64,000 nucleotides of DNA from Phytophthora sp. 'mugwort' (GCA_033558025.1 JAUCEF010000004.1:2356001-2420000), one strand, 5' to 3'. Counted from the first letter of the stretch, positions 1 to 10,972 are shown. Numbers and translations: made by a program. Notes: generated by a model from the letters alone, not told the origin.

Positions 1-317
1 TGCGCGCGTGCAGGTCGACAGTCTTGCCACTCGTCGCCGCATTCGCCGATCGCTGAGGCGTCTGAAGCCAGTAGAGTCCATCCATGAGGTTTGCCGTCGC
101 CACCACTTGCTTGGAGCCTTTGTGCGCAATCTGCATCTTGGTGCCGTCGAACACCACTTGAAACTTGTCACTTTTGTTGATCTGCGGTACCGAAAGCAGA
201 TTCTTGCTCATGCTTGGCACGTACAGCGCGTTCTTGATCTCGATCTCGCGCTCGTCGCCATTGGGCAGAACCACTTGTTCCACGATGGTCCCCACACCCA
301 TGATGGCCGCCTTGTTG
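1..317 (-). pseudogene. Family B copia gag-pol fragment (gag-pre-integrase region)
   Basis: On the minus strand this encodes part of a family B polyprotein between the protease and the integrase catalytic core, about residues 331-434 of the 1346-aa intact copy. It matches the corresponding stretch of element B6 (37412-37727) almost base for base. The right edge stops at TTGTTG, where the family A LTR begins. The matching continuation of this B element (GCCGTCGG...) is not found next to any A LTR in the window, so the other half is outside the window or deleted. The left edge is only the window boundary. It is a disrupted relic and not expected to be functional. Confidence 0.85.
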
Positions 318-670
318 AAAAGGCTTGGTCACTTGATGGCAAAATGCAAAGTGATTGATTTAGGTCCTTAGTTCGCAAACTCCTTGCTACCTCTAAGCCT
401 ACAGTTCTACCTACTGGGTACACTCTACTGGATTCTCTACTGGATACTGAGTTACTTCAGCCAATCAGGGAGTGCCACGTAGAGCCCATCATGTACCCAC
501 AATCTTGTACCCACCCATGGCGTAATCGTCCGTGGCGTAAACACCGTCCCATAAACACCGTGACGTAATCTTCGTCTCGTAATCACATGATGAGTGCGAT
601 GCCACTGAGTGAAGGTATACCGGTATCCTACCGGTATACAGCAGCTGGTCGAGACGTCTCCTTGACAACA
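318..670 (-). repeat. A1 3' LTR (353 bp)
   Basis: Family A LTR, lying left because the element is on the minus strand. In element sense it runs TGTTGTCAAGG...AAGCCTTTT. It lacks one base relative to its partner inside the ACCGGT palindrome region (near 626) and differs at three other positions. The polypurine tract (AGTGGGAG in element sense) abuts it at 671. The last codons and the stop of the polyprotein lie inside this LTR. Confidence 0.9.
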
Positions 671-3600
671 CTCCCACTCGACTCGACAGCCTTCAGCGCT
701 TCGATGCCGAGTTTGCTCCGGAGCACACTGAACTGCGTCGCAGAGATTGGCTTCGTCATGATGTCCGCCAGCATGTCGGTTGTCGAAACATACTGCAGCA
801 CCACTTGACCGTCTTCCACCTTCTCGCGCACGAAATGGTAGCGAATGTCGATGTGCTTGGTGCGCTTGTGGAATTCGGGATTCTTGGCCAACGCGATGGA
901 GCCTTGGTTGTCCTCGTAGATCTTGATTGCTTCATCGCTTGTCATCTCGCCGAGCTCGCACAGGAACACCTTAAGCCACACCGCCTCTTGTGTCGCCTCC
1001 GATAGCGCCATGTACTCAGCTTCCGTCGAAGACAGCGCCACTGTCCGCTGCTTCTTGCTCCTCCAGCTGATGCATCCGCCATTCATCATGAACGCGTAGC
1101 CACTTGTACTTCTTCTTGACTCGATGTCTCCAGCCCAGTCGGCATCTGAATAGCCTTGGGGTCCGTCGTCGCAGCTCGCTTGAAACTCGATGCCGTGCGT
1201 CTTCGTGCCTTGAATGTACCTGAAGACCCTCTTGAGCGCCTGCCAGTGTGTCGGGCATGGGTCTGCTGCAAACTGGCTGAGAACTCCCACTGCTGCTGCG
1301 AGGTCCGGGCGTGTGCCTACCATGAGATACATGAGGCATCCCACAGCGTTCCGGTATGGCACGTTTACCATGGTCTCGTTGTGCTTGCAGCCGCCCTCGC
1401 ACATGGCCTTGGTCAGCTTGAGGCCCGGATCCTGTGGCGTCTTAACAGGGTTGCTCTTCTCCATGTTGAACTTCTCCAGAATGTCTTTCGCAAACTTGGT
1501 TTGCCGCATCGACACCTTCCCTGTCGTCACATCTTGATCGATTTCCATGCCGAGGAAGTACTTGAGCTGGCCCAGGTCCGTCATCTCGAAACGGTCACTG
1601 AGCGCCTTCTTCGTCGACTTGAGCAGCTTGTCGTTGTTACTTGCGAGGATCAGGTCGTCGACATATAGCGCCACGAAGATCATGTCTTGGTCGTCACGCT
1701 TGAAGTAGATGCAGTGGTCAGACTCGCACTTCTTGAACCCTAGCTTGAGCATGAGGTCGTCGATGGTCTTGTTCCACATCCGCGGCGACTGCTTCAAACC
1801 GTAAAGAGACCGCTTGAGCTGACAGACATAGTCCGGGTGCTTTTCATCGATGTAGCCGTCCGGCTGTGCCATGTAGATGTCTTCGTCTAACAAACCGTTC
1901 AGGAAAGCTGTCTTGACATCCATCTGGTGCACCATGAGATTGTACTTGGCCGCCAGACTGAGCAGGATCCTGATCGACGTGAACTTGGCCACTGGCGCGA
2001 AAGTCTCGTCGTAGTCGATGCCGTACTTCTGCGAAAATCCCTTGGCCACCAGTCGCGCCTTGAACCGTTCGATCTCTCCAGCCTGGTTCTCCTTCACACG
2101 GAACACCCATCGGTTGCCGATTGCCTTGCGTCCTTTTGGCAGCGGCACGAGGATCCACGTCTCGTTCTTGCGGAGCGACTCGACCTCCGAGTCACACGCC
2201 TCCTTCCACTTGACTGCGTCGCTGGATTCCATCGCCGACTTGAACGTGGTCGGCATTTCTCCCACTGAATTCACGACGTATGCAGCTTCGAAGTCTTGAC
2301 TTTCTTGAGCCGCAGCCGACATCTCGTCCAGAGTCAGGTGTCGACTCTGCCGCTTGGCACTTGGAACTTCCACAGCTTCTTCCAGCGACTGCGTCCGCGG
2401 GTGTCGCTTGCTGCCTGGTTCAAAACCTTCGTCCCGCGCTGCTTCTTCGTCTTCTTCTTCTTTGTCGTCTTCATCCGACTGCAACGAATCTTGATCCGTC
2501 GTCTCTTCATCTTGAATGACCACCACCTCCCTCTGATGGTAGTCACGTCTCCCACTGTCGAAGACGTCTTCCATAAACTGCGCGTCGCGGCTCACCAGCA
2601 CGCGACCGCTCTTGGTCTCTTCGAAACGGTACGCTTTCTCATGCTCCGAGTATCCCAGGAACCGACAGCGCACCGACCGAGCGTCAAACTTGGTGCGCTT
2701 CTCCTTCGGCACGTGCACGTACGCGTGGCAACCGAACACCTTGAGGTTCGCTAGCAGCGGTTTCTTGCCTGTCCAAACCTGGTGCGGCGACTTGTCGTGG
2801 TTGATGGCACGCGTCGGACACCGATTACGGAGGAACGTAGCTGTCACGACAGCTTCACCCCAATACGTCTTGGGCAATCCAGCATGTTCCAGCATGCAAC
2901 GCGCACACTCCACCAACGTCCGGTTCATGCGCTCGGCGACTCCGTTCAGCTGAGGCGTGTATGGCGGCGTGAACTTCTGCATGATACCACGGTCCGCACA
3001 GAACTTGGCCATCTCACCCGAAGTGTACTCGCCGCCGTTGTCGCTCCGCAGCATTTTCACGCGCTTGCCAGTCTGGGTCTCAGCTAACGCGACGAATTGC
3101 GCGAACTTGTCGGCCACCTCGGACTTGTTGCGCAGCAAGTACACCACAGAGAAGTGCGACTTGTCATCGATAAACGTGACAAAATAGCGCTTGCCTCCAA
3201 AGGTCGGCGTCTGCATGGGACCGCATACATCACTGTGTACGACTTCTAGCACTTGCTTGGCACGGTTTGGCGACGTCTTCATGTAGCTTACTCGCGTTTG
3301 CTTGCCGAGTGAGCATCCGTCGTACAGCTCCCACTGCTTCACCGACGCCATGTCGATACCAACACCGTAGTCCTTCTTGACGATGGCGTCTAGACCGCCA
3401 TGGCCGATGTGACCAAGTCGAAGGTGCCAGAGGTACGACGTGGTGTCCCCTTGGCGATCCTTCGAACTTGCCGCATTGGCCTCGTCAGGCATCATCGGAG
3501 TCATGCACAGCTTGAACAGTCCTTTGCCCTCACGAGCGCCGAGCTTCCACTTGAGACTCTTCGTTTCAGCGAAGCACCCGTCGCTCTCGAAGATGACTGG

Positions 3601-4752
3601 CCCAACGTCCTTGGTAAACCGACCAACCGAAAACAGGTTGCGTGACAGCTTCGGAATGTGCCACACGTTCGTGAGTACACCCTTCTTCATGCCGCGCGGG
3701 GTCTTCATCGACATCACAATGTCGCCGGTCCCCACAGCCTGAACCACACCGTCGTCCGCGAGATGCACGTCCACCGGAGAGATCTTCTTGTAGTTCTTCA
3801 TGTACTCCTTCGAGTACGTCATGTGCTGCGTCGCACCCGAGTCGACCAGCCACACTCCATTCGACTTGGAGGCACCCGTGTTACCACCAACCGAGAAGAG
3901 GAAGTCGCCAGAGTCGTCTTCACTCTGCGCGACATTCGCTCGTTGCGGCCTCTGCCGCTCCGCGTTCTCGCGGATTCGCACCGGACACTTGGCGATCCAA
4001 TGTCCCTGCTCGCCACAGTAGTGACAGGCACTAGTCTTCTGCGCCTGCCGACCCTTGCGCTTGTTGTCGCTTGTCATGAACGCTTGACCTTGACCGTGCG
4101 CGGTGCCGTCCGTACCGCCACCTTGTTCCTTGCGCTTCATGTCCTCATGAAGCAGCCGAGACGTCACGAGTTCCCACGACAGTGAGTCGGCTCTCGACTC
4201 CAACGCCGTGATCAGGAACTGGTACGACTCGCTCAGACTTCCCAAAAGCGTGATCACCAAGTCGTCCACGCTGACCGGAGCGCCCACTGCGTCGAGCTGC
4301 TCCGCCAGCGTCTTGATCTTGTTGATGTGCTCCAGCACATCATCACCTTCGTCCATCATCGTCGTGAAGAAACGCCGACGAAGAAAGAGCTTGTTGGCCA
4401 AACTCTTCTTCTCGAAGTGTCCTTCCAGTCTTGACCATGCATCATGCGCGCCACTCGCCGAGCGAACCAGCGGCAGCTGCGAATCCTCCATCGCGAGACA
4501 GATGATCGCCAGCGCCTTGCGCGACTTCTTCCGAAAGAGCGCTTGATCCGCCGCAGTCTGGCAGTGCTCCAGCTTCACTTCCCCACTTGTCACTTCCCAC
4601 AGTTCGCGCTCCTCGAGCACCATCTGCATCTTGAACTTCCACGTGTGGAAGTTAGTTCCGTCGAACTTGTTAATGCGGGCGGTAGTCGACGTGGCTTCCA
4701 TGGCGAAGGCGTAGTCGGGGTCTTGGTCAGGGAAGACGGGGCTTGGGCTCAT
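628..4752 (-). CDS. gag-pol: Family A copia Gag-Pol polyprotein, 1374 aa, integrase zinc-finger Cys replaced
   Basis: Single uninterrupted Gag-Pol frame. From the ATG at 4752: gag (UBN2/Retrotran_gag type) about 25-230; CCHC knuckle C243, C246, H251, C256; protease DSG at 304-306; GAG-pre-integrase HHCC finger with H443 and H448; integrase core D508, D571, E607 with D-35-E spacing; acidic linker about 748-778; reverse transcriptase with D945 (QMDVKTAF) and YVDD at 1030-1033; RNase H with SDADW (D1203), TEAEY, EDNQ and HIDIRYH. The first Cys of the CxxC half of the HHCC finger is Tyr477 (codon at 3322-3324); every other complete A copy has Cys there, so integration activity is doubtful. The ATG lies inside the primer-binding site and the stop lies 43 bp inside the 3' LTR. 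An in-frame TTG further upstream is not needed as a start. Confidence 0.9.
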   Translation of the reverse strand: MSPSPVFPDQDPDYAFAMEATSTTARINKFDGTNFHTWKFKMQMVLEERELWEVTSGEVKLEHCQTAADQALFRKKSRKALAIICLAMEDSQLPLVRSASGAHDAWSRLEGHFEKKSLANKLFLRRRFFTTMMDEGDDVLEHINKIKTLAEQLDAVGAPVSVDDLVITLLGSLSESYQFLITALESRADSLSWELVTSRLLHEDMKRKEQGGGTDGTAHGQGQAFMTSDNKRKGRQAQKTSACHYCGEQGHWIAKCPVRIRENAERQRPQRANVAQSEDDSGDFLFSVGGNTGASKSNGVWLVDSGATQHMTYSKEYMKNYKKISPVDVHLADDGVVQAVGTGDIVMSMKTPRGMKKGVLTNVWHIPKLSRNLFSVGRFTKDVGPVIFESDGCFAETKSLKWKLGAREGKGLFKLCMTPMMPDEANAASSKDRQGDTTSYLWHLRLGHIGHGGLDAIVKKDYGVGIDMASVKQWELYDGCSLGKQTRVSYMKTSPNRAKQVLEVVHSDVCGPMQTPTFGGKRYFVTFIDDKSHFSVVYLLRNKSEVADKFAQFVALAETQTGKRVKMLRSDNGGEYTSGEMAKFCADRGIMQKFTPPYTPQLNGVAERMNRTLVECARCMLEHAGLPKTYWGEAVVTATFLRNRCPTRAINHDKSPHQVWTGKKPLLANLKVFGCHAYVHVPKEKRTKFDARSVRCRFLGYSEHEKAYRFEETKSGRVLVSRDAQFMEDVFDSGRRDYHQREVVVIQDEETTDQDSLQSDEDDKEEEDEEAARDEGFEPGSKRHPRTQSLEEAVEVPSAKRQSRHLTLDEMSAAAQESQDFEAAYVVNSVGEMPTTFKSAMESSDAVKWKEACDSEVESLRKNETWILVPLPKGRKAIGNRWVFRVKENQAGEIERFKARLVAKGFSQKYGIDYDETFAPVAKFTSIRILLSLAAKYNLMVHQMDVKTAFLNGLLDEDIYMAQPDGYIDEKHPDYVCQLKRSLYGLKQSPRMWNKTIDDLMLKLGFKKCESDHCIYFKRDDQDMIFVALYVDDLILASNNDKLLKSTKKALSDRFEMTDLGQLKYFLGMEIDQDVTTGKVSMRQTKFAKDILEKFNMEKSNPVKTPQDPGLKLTKAMCEGGCKHNETMVNVPYRNAVGCLMYLMVGTRPDLAAAVGVLSQFAADPCPTHWQALKRVFRYIQGTKTHGIEFQASCDDGPQGYSDADWAGDIESRRSTSGYAFMMNGGCISWRSKKQRTVALSSTEAEYMALSEATQEAVWLKVFLCELGEMTSDEAIKIYEDNQGSIALAKNPEFHKRTKHIDIRYHFVREKVEDGQVVLQYVSTTDMLADIMTKPISATQFSVLRSKLGIEALKAVESSGSVVKETSRPAAVYR

Positions 4753-4756
4753 AACC

Positions 4757-5110
4757 AAAAGGCTTGGTCACTTGATGGCAAAATGCAAAGTGATTGATTT
4801 AGGTCCTTAGTTCGCAAACTCCTTGCTACCTCTAAGCCTACAGTTCTACCTACTGGGTACACTCTACTGGATTCTCTACTGGATACTGAGTTACTTCAGC
4901 CAATCAGGGAGTGCCACGTAGAGCCCATCATGTACCCACAATCTTGTACCCACCCATGGCGTAATCGTCCGTGGCGTAAACACCGTCCCATAAACACCGT
5001 GGCGTAATCTTCGTCTCGTAATCACATGATGATTGCGATGCCACTGAGTGAAGGTCATACCGGTATCCTACCGGTATACAGCAGCTGATCGAGACGTCTC
5101 CTTGACAACA
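4757..5110 (-). repeat. A1 5' LTR (354 bp)
   Basis: Upstream LTR of A1 in element sense. It is followed in the internal region by the primer-binding site GGTTATGAGCCC (reverse complement of 4745-4756). Its outer flank (CATTC...) is plus-strand B pol and does not match the outer flank of the partner LTR. Confidence 0.9.
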
Positions 5111-7063
5111 CATTCTGACTCCGAAGGAGAAGCGGCTCAAGTGGGATCCCAAGGCTCGCGCTGGACTGTTCCTGGGTTACGAAGAAGTGTCCAAGGCGTA
5201 TCGACTTTATGACATCAAGGCGGGGCAGGTGGTTATCAGTCGCGATGTCAACTTCGATGAGTCGACCTTTGGATGTTCACCGACGATCTCCGATGAAGAT
5301 GTCGACGACCTGGACTTCGACTCGCTCGACATCGACAATGATGGTTTCCGCCAGACGGAGTACACGCAGGCAGGGAAGCGCAAGAGCCGCCCGAGTGACG
5401 AAGATGAAGCTGCCAGAAAACCGCGAGCTGTGCGTCATCGACCTGGACTGGAAGAAGCAAGTGCGCCGAACTACTCCCCTCCGCACCGAGCAGACGCAGT
5501 CGAAGAAGAAAAGTCTGGAGACCAAGATGAAGAATCGACTCCACCAGTTTTTTGGCGTGCAAGTGCCAATGCCGTCGAAGCAGGCGATCTATCGGAGCCG
5601 ACGACATTCCAAGAAGCGGTGAACGGCCCCGACCAAGTGCACTGGCGCAAAGCGATTCGTGCTGAGCTCGAATCGATGCGACTTCGTGGTGTGTTTCGTG
5701 CTGCCAAGTTGCCTAACGGACAACGCGCCATCGGCACCAAGTGTGTGTTCAAGATCAAGCGCAAAGCGGACGGATCGATCGAGAAGTACAAGGCGCGCCT
5801 CGTGGCCAAGGGGTTCAAGCAGAAGTACGGCATCGACTACACCGAGACGTTCTCGCCCGTGGTCAAGTACGTGACGCTGCGCATGATCATCGCGATTGCC
5901 AAGTATTTTGGCTGGCCCCTCGACCAACTCGACGTGGTGACAGCTTTCCTGTACGGGATAATGAAAGAACTGGTGTTCTGCGCGGTCCCCGAAGGTGTTG
6001 ATCTCGACGGTGACTTCGACTGCCTGGAATTGGTGAAGGCGATCTACGGTCTCAAGCAAGCTTCGCGCGTGTTGACGGTCACTGCGTGCTAGTGCTGGTC
6101 TACGTGGATGACGTGCTGATTACCGGAAGTTCACCCGAACTGATCTCACGCACGAAGACCGACCTCAAGACACGCTTCGAGATGACCGACAGCGGCAAGT
6201 GCGCGTTCGTTCTTGGGATCGAATTGGTGGACGGCCCGGACGGCAGCGTGACGATGTGTCAGCGCCGCTATGTGGATGACATTCTCAAGCGTTTTGGTAT
6301 GGACGAGTGCAAGGCCGTGGTGAGTCCCGTCGACATAAGCACTCGACTGATTTCAAGTGACGCAGCGACCAAGGTGAACGCTCCGTTTCGCGAAGCTGTT
6401 GGTGCTCTGATGCACTTGATGACTGCCACGCGCCCGGACATCGCGTACGCCGTTGGCTATGCGTCGCGCTTCATGGAGAACCCTCAAGAAGAACACTGGG
6501 TTGCGGTCAAGCGTATCTTTCGCTACCTGCAAGGCACCAAGACGCATGGGATCTACTTCAAGCCGGGTGACAACATCGACTTTCGCGGGTACTCGGACGC
6601 GGACTGGGCTGGCGACCTCGCGGACCGCAAGTCGACTTCCGGCTACACGTTCATGCTAATGGGTGCACCAGTGAGCTGGGGAAGCAAGAAGCAGTCAAGT
6701 GTTTCGCTGTCTACGAGTGAGGCGGAGTACATCGCACTCAGTCTGGCGATCCAAGAGGGCAAGTGGATTCATCGCCTGCTGCGCGAGATTCTGGCGGCCG
6801 CTAATGAGACTGGACCCGAGCTCATGATCCGCGAAGACAACCAGTGGTGCATCAAGATGACGAAGAACCCAGTAAACCACGGTCGCGCCAAGCACATCGA
6901 CATCAAGTACCACCACATCCGCGATGAAGTGAAGCGCGGTGAAGTCAAGCTCGAGTACTGCGAGACTTCTGTGATGCTAGCGGACATCATGACGAAGGCT
7001 CTCGCGGGACCACGCCATACGGATCTGACGGCGGCTCTCGGCATTCGTGGGACTTCGCATTGA
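5111..7063 (+). pseudogene. Family B gag-pol 3' fragment B0 with 82-nt deletion in RT
   Basis: Plus-strand remnant covering about residues 669-1346 of the family B polyprotein: integrase C-terminus ([13 protein letters not shown]), acidic linker, reverse transcriptase and RNase H. At about 6071 the sequence jumps from YGLKQASRV to [14 protein letters not shown]; comparison with 27786-27867 shows 82 nt missing, which shifts the frame, so the upstream and downstream parts read in different frames. The RNase H region has EDNQWC where other copies have EDNQSC. Its 5' end is cut by A1. The stop TGA at 7061-7063 is followed by the polypurine tract and the 3' LTR. Nonfunctional relic. Confidence 0.9.
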
Positions 7064-7070
7064 GGGGGCG

Positions 7071-7420
7071 TATTGACGGTTACCGGTTTGGTATCAGTTA
7101 TTAGCCGTGAACCGGTTAACCCGAACCGGTCCAATCCGAACCCACGTTGATTATGGTGATTACGGTAAGTTGTTTACGCCACCGATGATTAGACGAGTAG
7201 GATGATTGGACGAACACCGGTGAGTGATGGTTGATTAGATGCACTAGGTGATAGGACGCAGGGTCGCGTGTCTATAACAGTAGGGTGTAAGCTCCAACAA
7301 TTCAATCACTTTCGAATCTTCATTCTACCCCTCAAGTGCCTTCGCTCCGGTCCCGCCGTCTGCGACGTCCCTCCCTCCGCTTCGTACAAGCTTCGTGTCC
7401 AAGATCCATACCTTTCATCA
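7071..7420 (+). repeat. B0 3' LTR, B-I type (350 bp)
   Basis: Begins TATTGACGG directly after the polypurine tract TGAGGGGGCG and ends CTTTCATCA. The outer flank is AAGCA of another plus-strand B copy (B1), so AAGCA is the presumed right target-site half; its left partner is not in the window. Confidence 0.9.
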
Positions 7421-7639
7421 AAGCAAGTGCGCCGAACTACTCCCCTCCGCACCGAGCAGACGCAGACGAAGAAGAAAAGTCAAGAGACCAAGATGAAGAA
7501 TCGACTCCACCAGTTTTTTGGCGTGCAAGTGCCAATGCCGTCGAAGCAGGCGATCTATCGGAGCCGCCGACATTCCAAGAAGCGGTGAACGGCCCCGACC
7601 AAGTGCACTGGCGCAAGGCGATTCGTGCTGAGCTCGAAT
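7421..7639 (+). pseudogene. Host element B1, gag-pol part 1 (linker region)
   Basis: Fragment of a plus-strand family B polyprotein covering about residues 783-855: the acidic linker between integrase and reverse transcriptase and the start of the RT domain ([11 protein letters not shown] ... [11 protein letters not shown]). It ends at CGAAT, the left target-site copy for B2. The sequence resumes after the right CGAAT at 19195-19199. Upstream parts of B1 lie beyond B0, outside the window. Confidence 0.85.
7635..7639. repeat. TSD CGAAT (left), partner 19195-19199
   Basis: Five-base direct duplication flanking B2 and everything nested in it. Removing 7640-19199 restores a continuous B1 pol sequence (GAGCTCGAAT then CGATGCGAC). 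Confidence 0.85.
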
Positions 7640-7982
7640 TATTGAGGGTTGCCAGGTTTTGGTACTGTGTACCAGTAACCGGTTAACCCGAACCGGTCCA
7701 ACACGATCCCGCGATGTTTACGGTACGTTGTTTACGCAACCGATGATTAGACGAGTAGGATGATTGGACGAGTGCGGAGTGTTGGTGATTGGATGCACCA
7801 AATGATTGGATGCAGGGCTGCATATCTATGTGGTAGACTAGGTAGTGTAAGCTCCGATAAATCAATCACTTTCGAATCTTCCTTCTTCAGCTCAAGTGGT
7901 CTTCACTCCGGTCTTCGCACCAAGTGCAGAACCTCCTTCGCTCCGTCCAAGCTTCACTTATCAAGATCCATACCTTTTATCA
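7640..7982 (+). repeat. B2 5' LTR, B-II type (343 bp)
   Basis: Begins TATTGAGGGTTGCC and ends CTTTTATCA, immediately followed by the primer-binding site GGTTATGAGCCC at 7983-7994. It differs from B-I LTRs over most of U3 but keeps the CCGGTTAACC block, the GTAAGCTCC block and the TCACTTT initiator-like motif. Confidence 0.9.
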
Positions 7983-7986
7983 GGTT

Positions 7987-10618
7987 ATGAGCCCAAGCAC
8001 CATGTCCTCTGCCCAAGACGTCTCGACCAAGGTCTCCATCGACAAGTTCAACGGAGACAACTACGCGACGTGGAACCGCTACATGCGTGGCGTGTTCCTG
8101 ACCAAGTCGACGTGGCATGTGGTGAATCGGGAAACGTCTCCATCCTTTACGGACTCCCGGGCCAAGGACGAGTATGTCAAGTCGAGCAACATCGCTTTTG
8201 GACTGATGTTGCTTCACATGGACGCCGACTACCATCATGTGGTCGATGACTGCGAGGAAGCATGGATCGCGTGGACGCGCTTGAAGACGCTGTACGGTGG
8301 ATCGCAGAAGGCTGGTCGCATCTACCTGAAGCGACAGCTCTTCAGCATGGAGATGTCGGAAGGCGGCAATGTGTTGCATCATTGCAATGATGTCCTGAAC
8401 ATCAGCGCCAAGCTCAGCAGCATCGGCGCCAAGATGGAGGACGAGGACGTGGCGATCTGCTTGCTGCGCAGTCTCCCCAAGAGCTACGAGAACGTCGTGC
8501 TGAACTTGGAGATGAGTAGCGCCGAGCTGAAGACGCAAGACGTCGTGAAGGTGCTCACGAACGAGCATATCAAGCGGCAGGGCGAGAAGACTCCGTCGGT
8601 GAAAACTGAAGACGCGGCCAAGGCGTTCAGTGCCGAGCGAGAATCTCGCCAATGCACGTACTGCGGTAAATTGGGGCATGTCATTGACAAGTGCTGGACC
8701 AAGCAGAAGGACGACAACAGAGGGCCAAGACGCGGCGGCAACGGCCGTGGACGCGGGGCCAACAACATCCAGTGGAGAAACGACAGCGACGGCTACGACA
8801 ACGACTACGATCAAGTGGCGTTCGCGGTTTCCCTGGAATGTGGAGTTTCGACGGACAAGAATGTGTCCGGGATGTGGGCGGTTGACAGCGGTGCCACGCA
8901 CCATATTTGCAACGACAAGTCCAAGTTCGCCAATTTGATCGAGCGAAATGAAGGCGAACTTTCGGTGGCCGATGGCAACAAGGCTGCCATCAAGGGCGTG
9001 GGGACCATGTGGAAAGAGTGGTCCTGCCTAACGGCGACGAGCGCGAGATCGAGATCAAGAACGCGCTTTACGTGCCAAATATGAGCAAGAATCTGCTTTC
9101 AGTGCCGCAGATAAACAAGCATGGCAAGTTCCAAGTGATATTTGACGGCACTGAGATGCACGTTTCGCGCAAGGACTCGAATCAAGTGGTGGCGACGGCA
9201 AACCTCATGGATGGACTCTACTGGCTTCGCACACCTCAGCGATCGGCAAATGCGGCGACAAGTGGAAGGACGGTCGATTTGCACGCGCGCATGGGTCACG
9301 CTCCGGTTGAGGTGCTTCGCAAGATGGTCGACAACCACATGATCAAGGACGCGAAGGCACCTTTCAAGTCGAGCGGACCAAGTCTGTGTCGTGGTTGCCA
9401 GCAAGGTAAAATGGTCCAAAAACCATTCCCAAGCAACCGTGACAAGCGTCGCTACGACACATTTGAGCTGCTCCACTTCGACATCTGCGGACCCATGGAG
9501 GAAAACTCGCTTGGCGGCAGCAAGTACCTGCTACTGATCGTGGACGAAGCCAGTGGATGCATGAAGGGTTTCTGCCTGCGTGCCAAGTCGGAAAGTGAAG
9601 ACTGCATCAAGACATACATCATGAAGGTGCAGACGCAGTTTGGCAAGAAGGTCAAGTTTGTGCGGCACGACGGAGCTCGTGAGTTTGCGACTAACTCGCT
9701 CAAGGATTTTTACGAAGACGAAGGCATCGAGCAGCAAACCACGGTTCCGTACGCGCATCAGACCAACGGCACGGCAGAGCGAGCCATCCGAACTATCGTC
9801 ACGATCGGCCGCAGCATGTTGCACCACGCCAAGCTGGACAAGTGTTTCTGGGCTGAGGCGGCGATGACGGCCATCTATGTGAAGAACCGCCTGCCGTCAC
9901 CCAAGATCGAGCACAAGACTCCGTTCGAGATCGTCTACAAGTCCAAGCCGAGTGTGAAGCACATGCGTGTTTTCGGCTGTCGGACGTACATCCTGACTCC
10001 GAAGGAGAAGCGACTCAAGTGGGATCCCAAGGCTCGCGCCGGATTGTTTCTGGGTTACGAAGAAGTGTCCAAGGCGTATCGACTTTATGACATCGAGGCG
10101 GGGCAGGTGGTCATCAGTCGCGATGTCAACTTCGATGAATCAACCTTTGGATTTTCACCGTCGATTTCTGATGAAGATGTCGACGACCTGGACTTCGACT
10201 CGCTCGACATCGACGATGATGGTCCGCGCCAGACGGAGTACAAACAGGCAGGGAAGCGCAAGAGCAGCCCGAGTGACGAAGATGAAGCTGCCAGAAGACC
10301 GCGCGCTGTGCGTCATCGACCTGGACTGGAAGAAGCAAGTGCACCGAACGACTCCCCTTCACACCGAACAGACGCAGATGAAGAAGAAAAGTCTGGAGAC
10401 CAAGATGAAGAATCGACTCCATCTGTGTTTTGGCGTGCAAGTGCCAACGCGGTCGAAGCAGCCGTGGACTTATCGGAGCCGTCGACAATCCAAGAAGCGG
10501 TCAACGGACCTGATCAAGTGCATTGGCGCAAGGCTGTTCGTGCGGAACTCAAGTCGATGCGACTTCGTGGTGTGTTTCGTGCTGCCAAGTTGCCCAGCGG
10601 ACAAAGCGCCATCGGTAC
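7987..10618 (+). pseudogene. B2 gag-pol, 5' two thirds, frameshifted and interrupted
   Basis: Plus-strand family B polyprotein, about residues 1-877. Gag, the CCHC knuckle ([14 protein letters not shown]), protease AVDSGATHH, integrase ([20 protein letters not shown]) and the beginning of RT ([12 protein letters not shown]) are all recognisable. A single C is missing after 9008 (GGGACCATGTGG where B3 reads GGGACCATCGTGG), so gag-protease and integrase-RT are in different frames. At 10618 the frame is cut by A2. The rest of B2 pol is absent from the window; only the 3' LTR at 18852-19194 remains. Confidence 0.9.
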
Positions 10619-10972
10619 AAAAGGCTTGGTCACTTGATGGCAAAATGCAAAGTGATTGATTTAGATCCTTAGTTCGCAAACTCCTTGCTACCTCTAAGCC
10701 TACAGTTCTACCTACTGGGTACACTCTACTGGATTCTCTACTGGATACTGAGTTACTTCAGCCAATCAGGGAGTGCCACGTAGAGCCCATCATGTACCCA
10801 CAATCTTGTACCCACCCATGGCGTAATCGTCCGTGGCGTAAACACCGTCCCATAAGCACCGTGACGTAATCTTCGTCTCGTAATCACATGATGAGTGCGA
10901 TGCCACTGAGTGAAGGTCATACCGGTATCCTACCGGTATACAGCAGCTGGTCGAGACGTCTCCTTGACAACA
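10619..10972 (-). repeat. A2 3' LTR (354 bp)
   Basis: Family A LTR joined to the polypurine tract and PVESS-type C-terminal coding sequence at 10973. The outer flank is GGTAC of B2. The polyprotein stop (complement of 10930-10932) is inside the LTR. Confidence 0.9.

Larger units (their letters stand above)
318..5110 (-). mobile_element. Family A copia LTR retrotransposon A1, full length, mismatched flanks
   Basis: Complete LTR-internal-LTR structure of 4793 bp on the minus strand. The flanks are not a target-site duplication: the left flank is TGTTG of a minus-strand B element and the right flank is CATTC of a plus-strand B element in a different part of pol. The two LTRs also differ (three substitutions and one indel by eye), unlike the identical pair of A8. 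This fits a chimera left by recombination between two A elements that had inserted into two different B elements, with loss of the DNA between them. Confidence 0.85.

Noticed and set aside
8..358. Many open frames of 60-316 codons antisense or out of frame to gag-pol
   Set aside because: They recur at the same relative position in every copy, begin and end without relation to any signal, and are low-complexity Arg/Ser/His-rich translations of the real frame. Typical shadows in a GC-rich coding repeat.
7140..7420. Possible non-coding host spacer between 7071 and 7420 or 20677 and 21292
   Set aside because: These stretches are complete or truncated B LTRs by comparison with 24465-24814 and 7640-7982.
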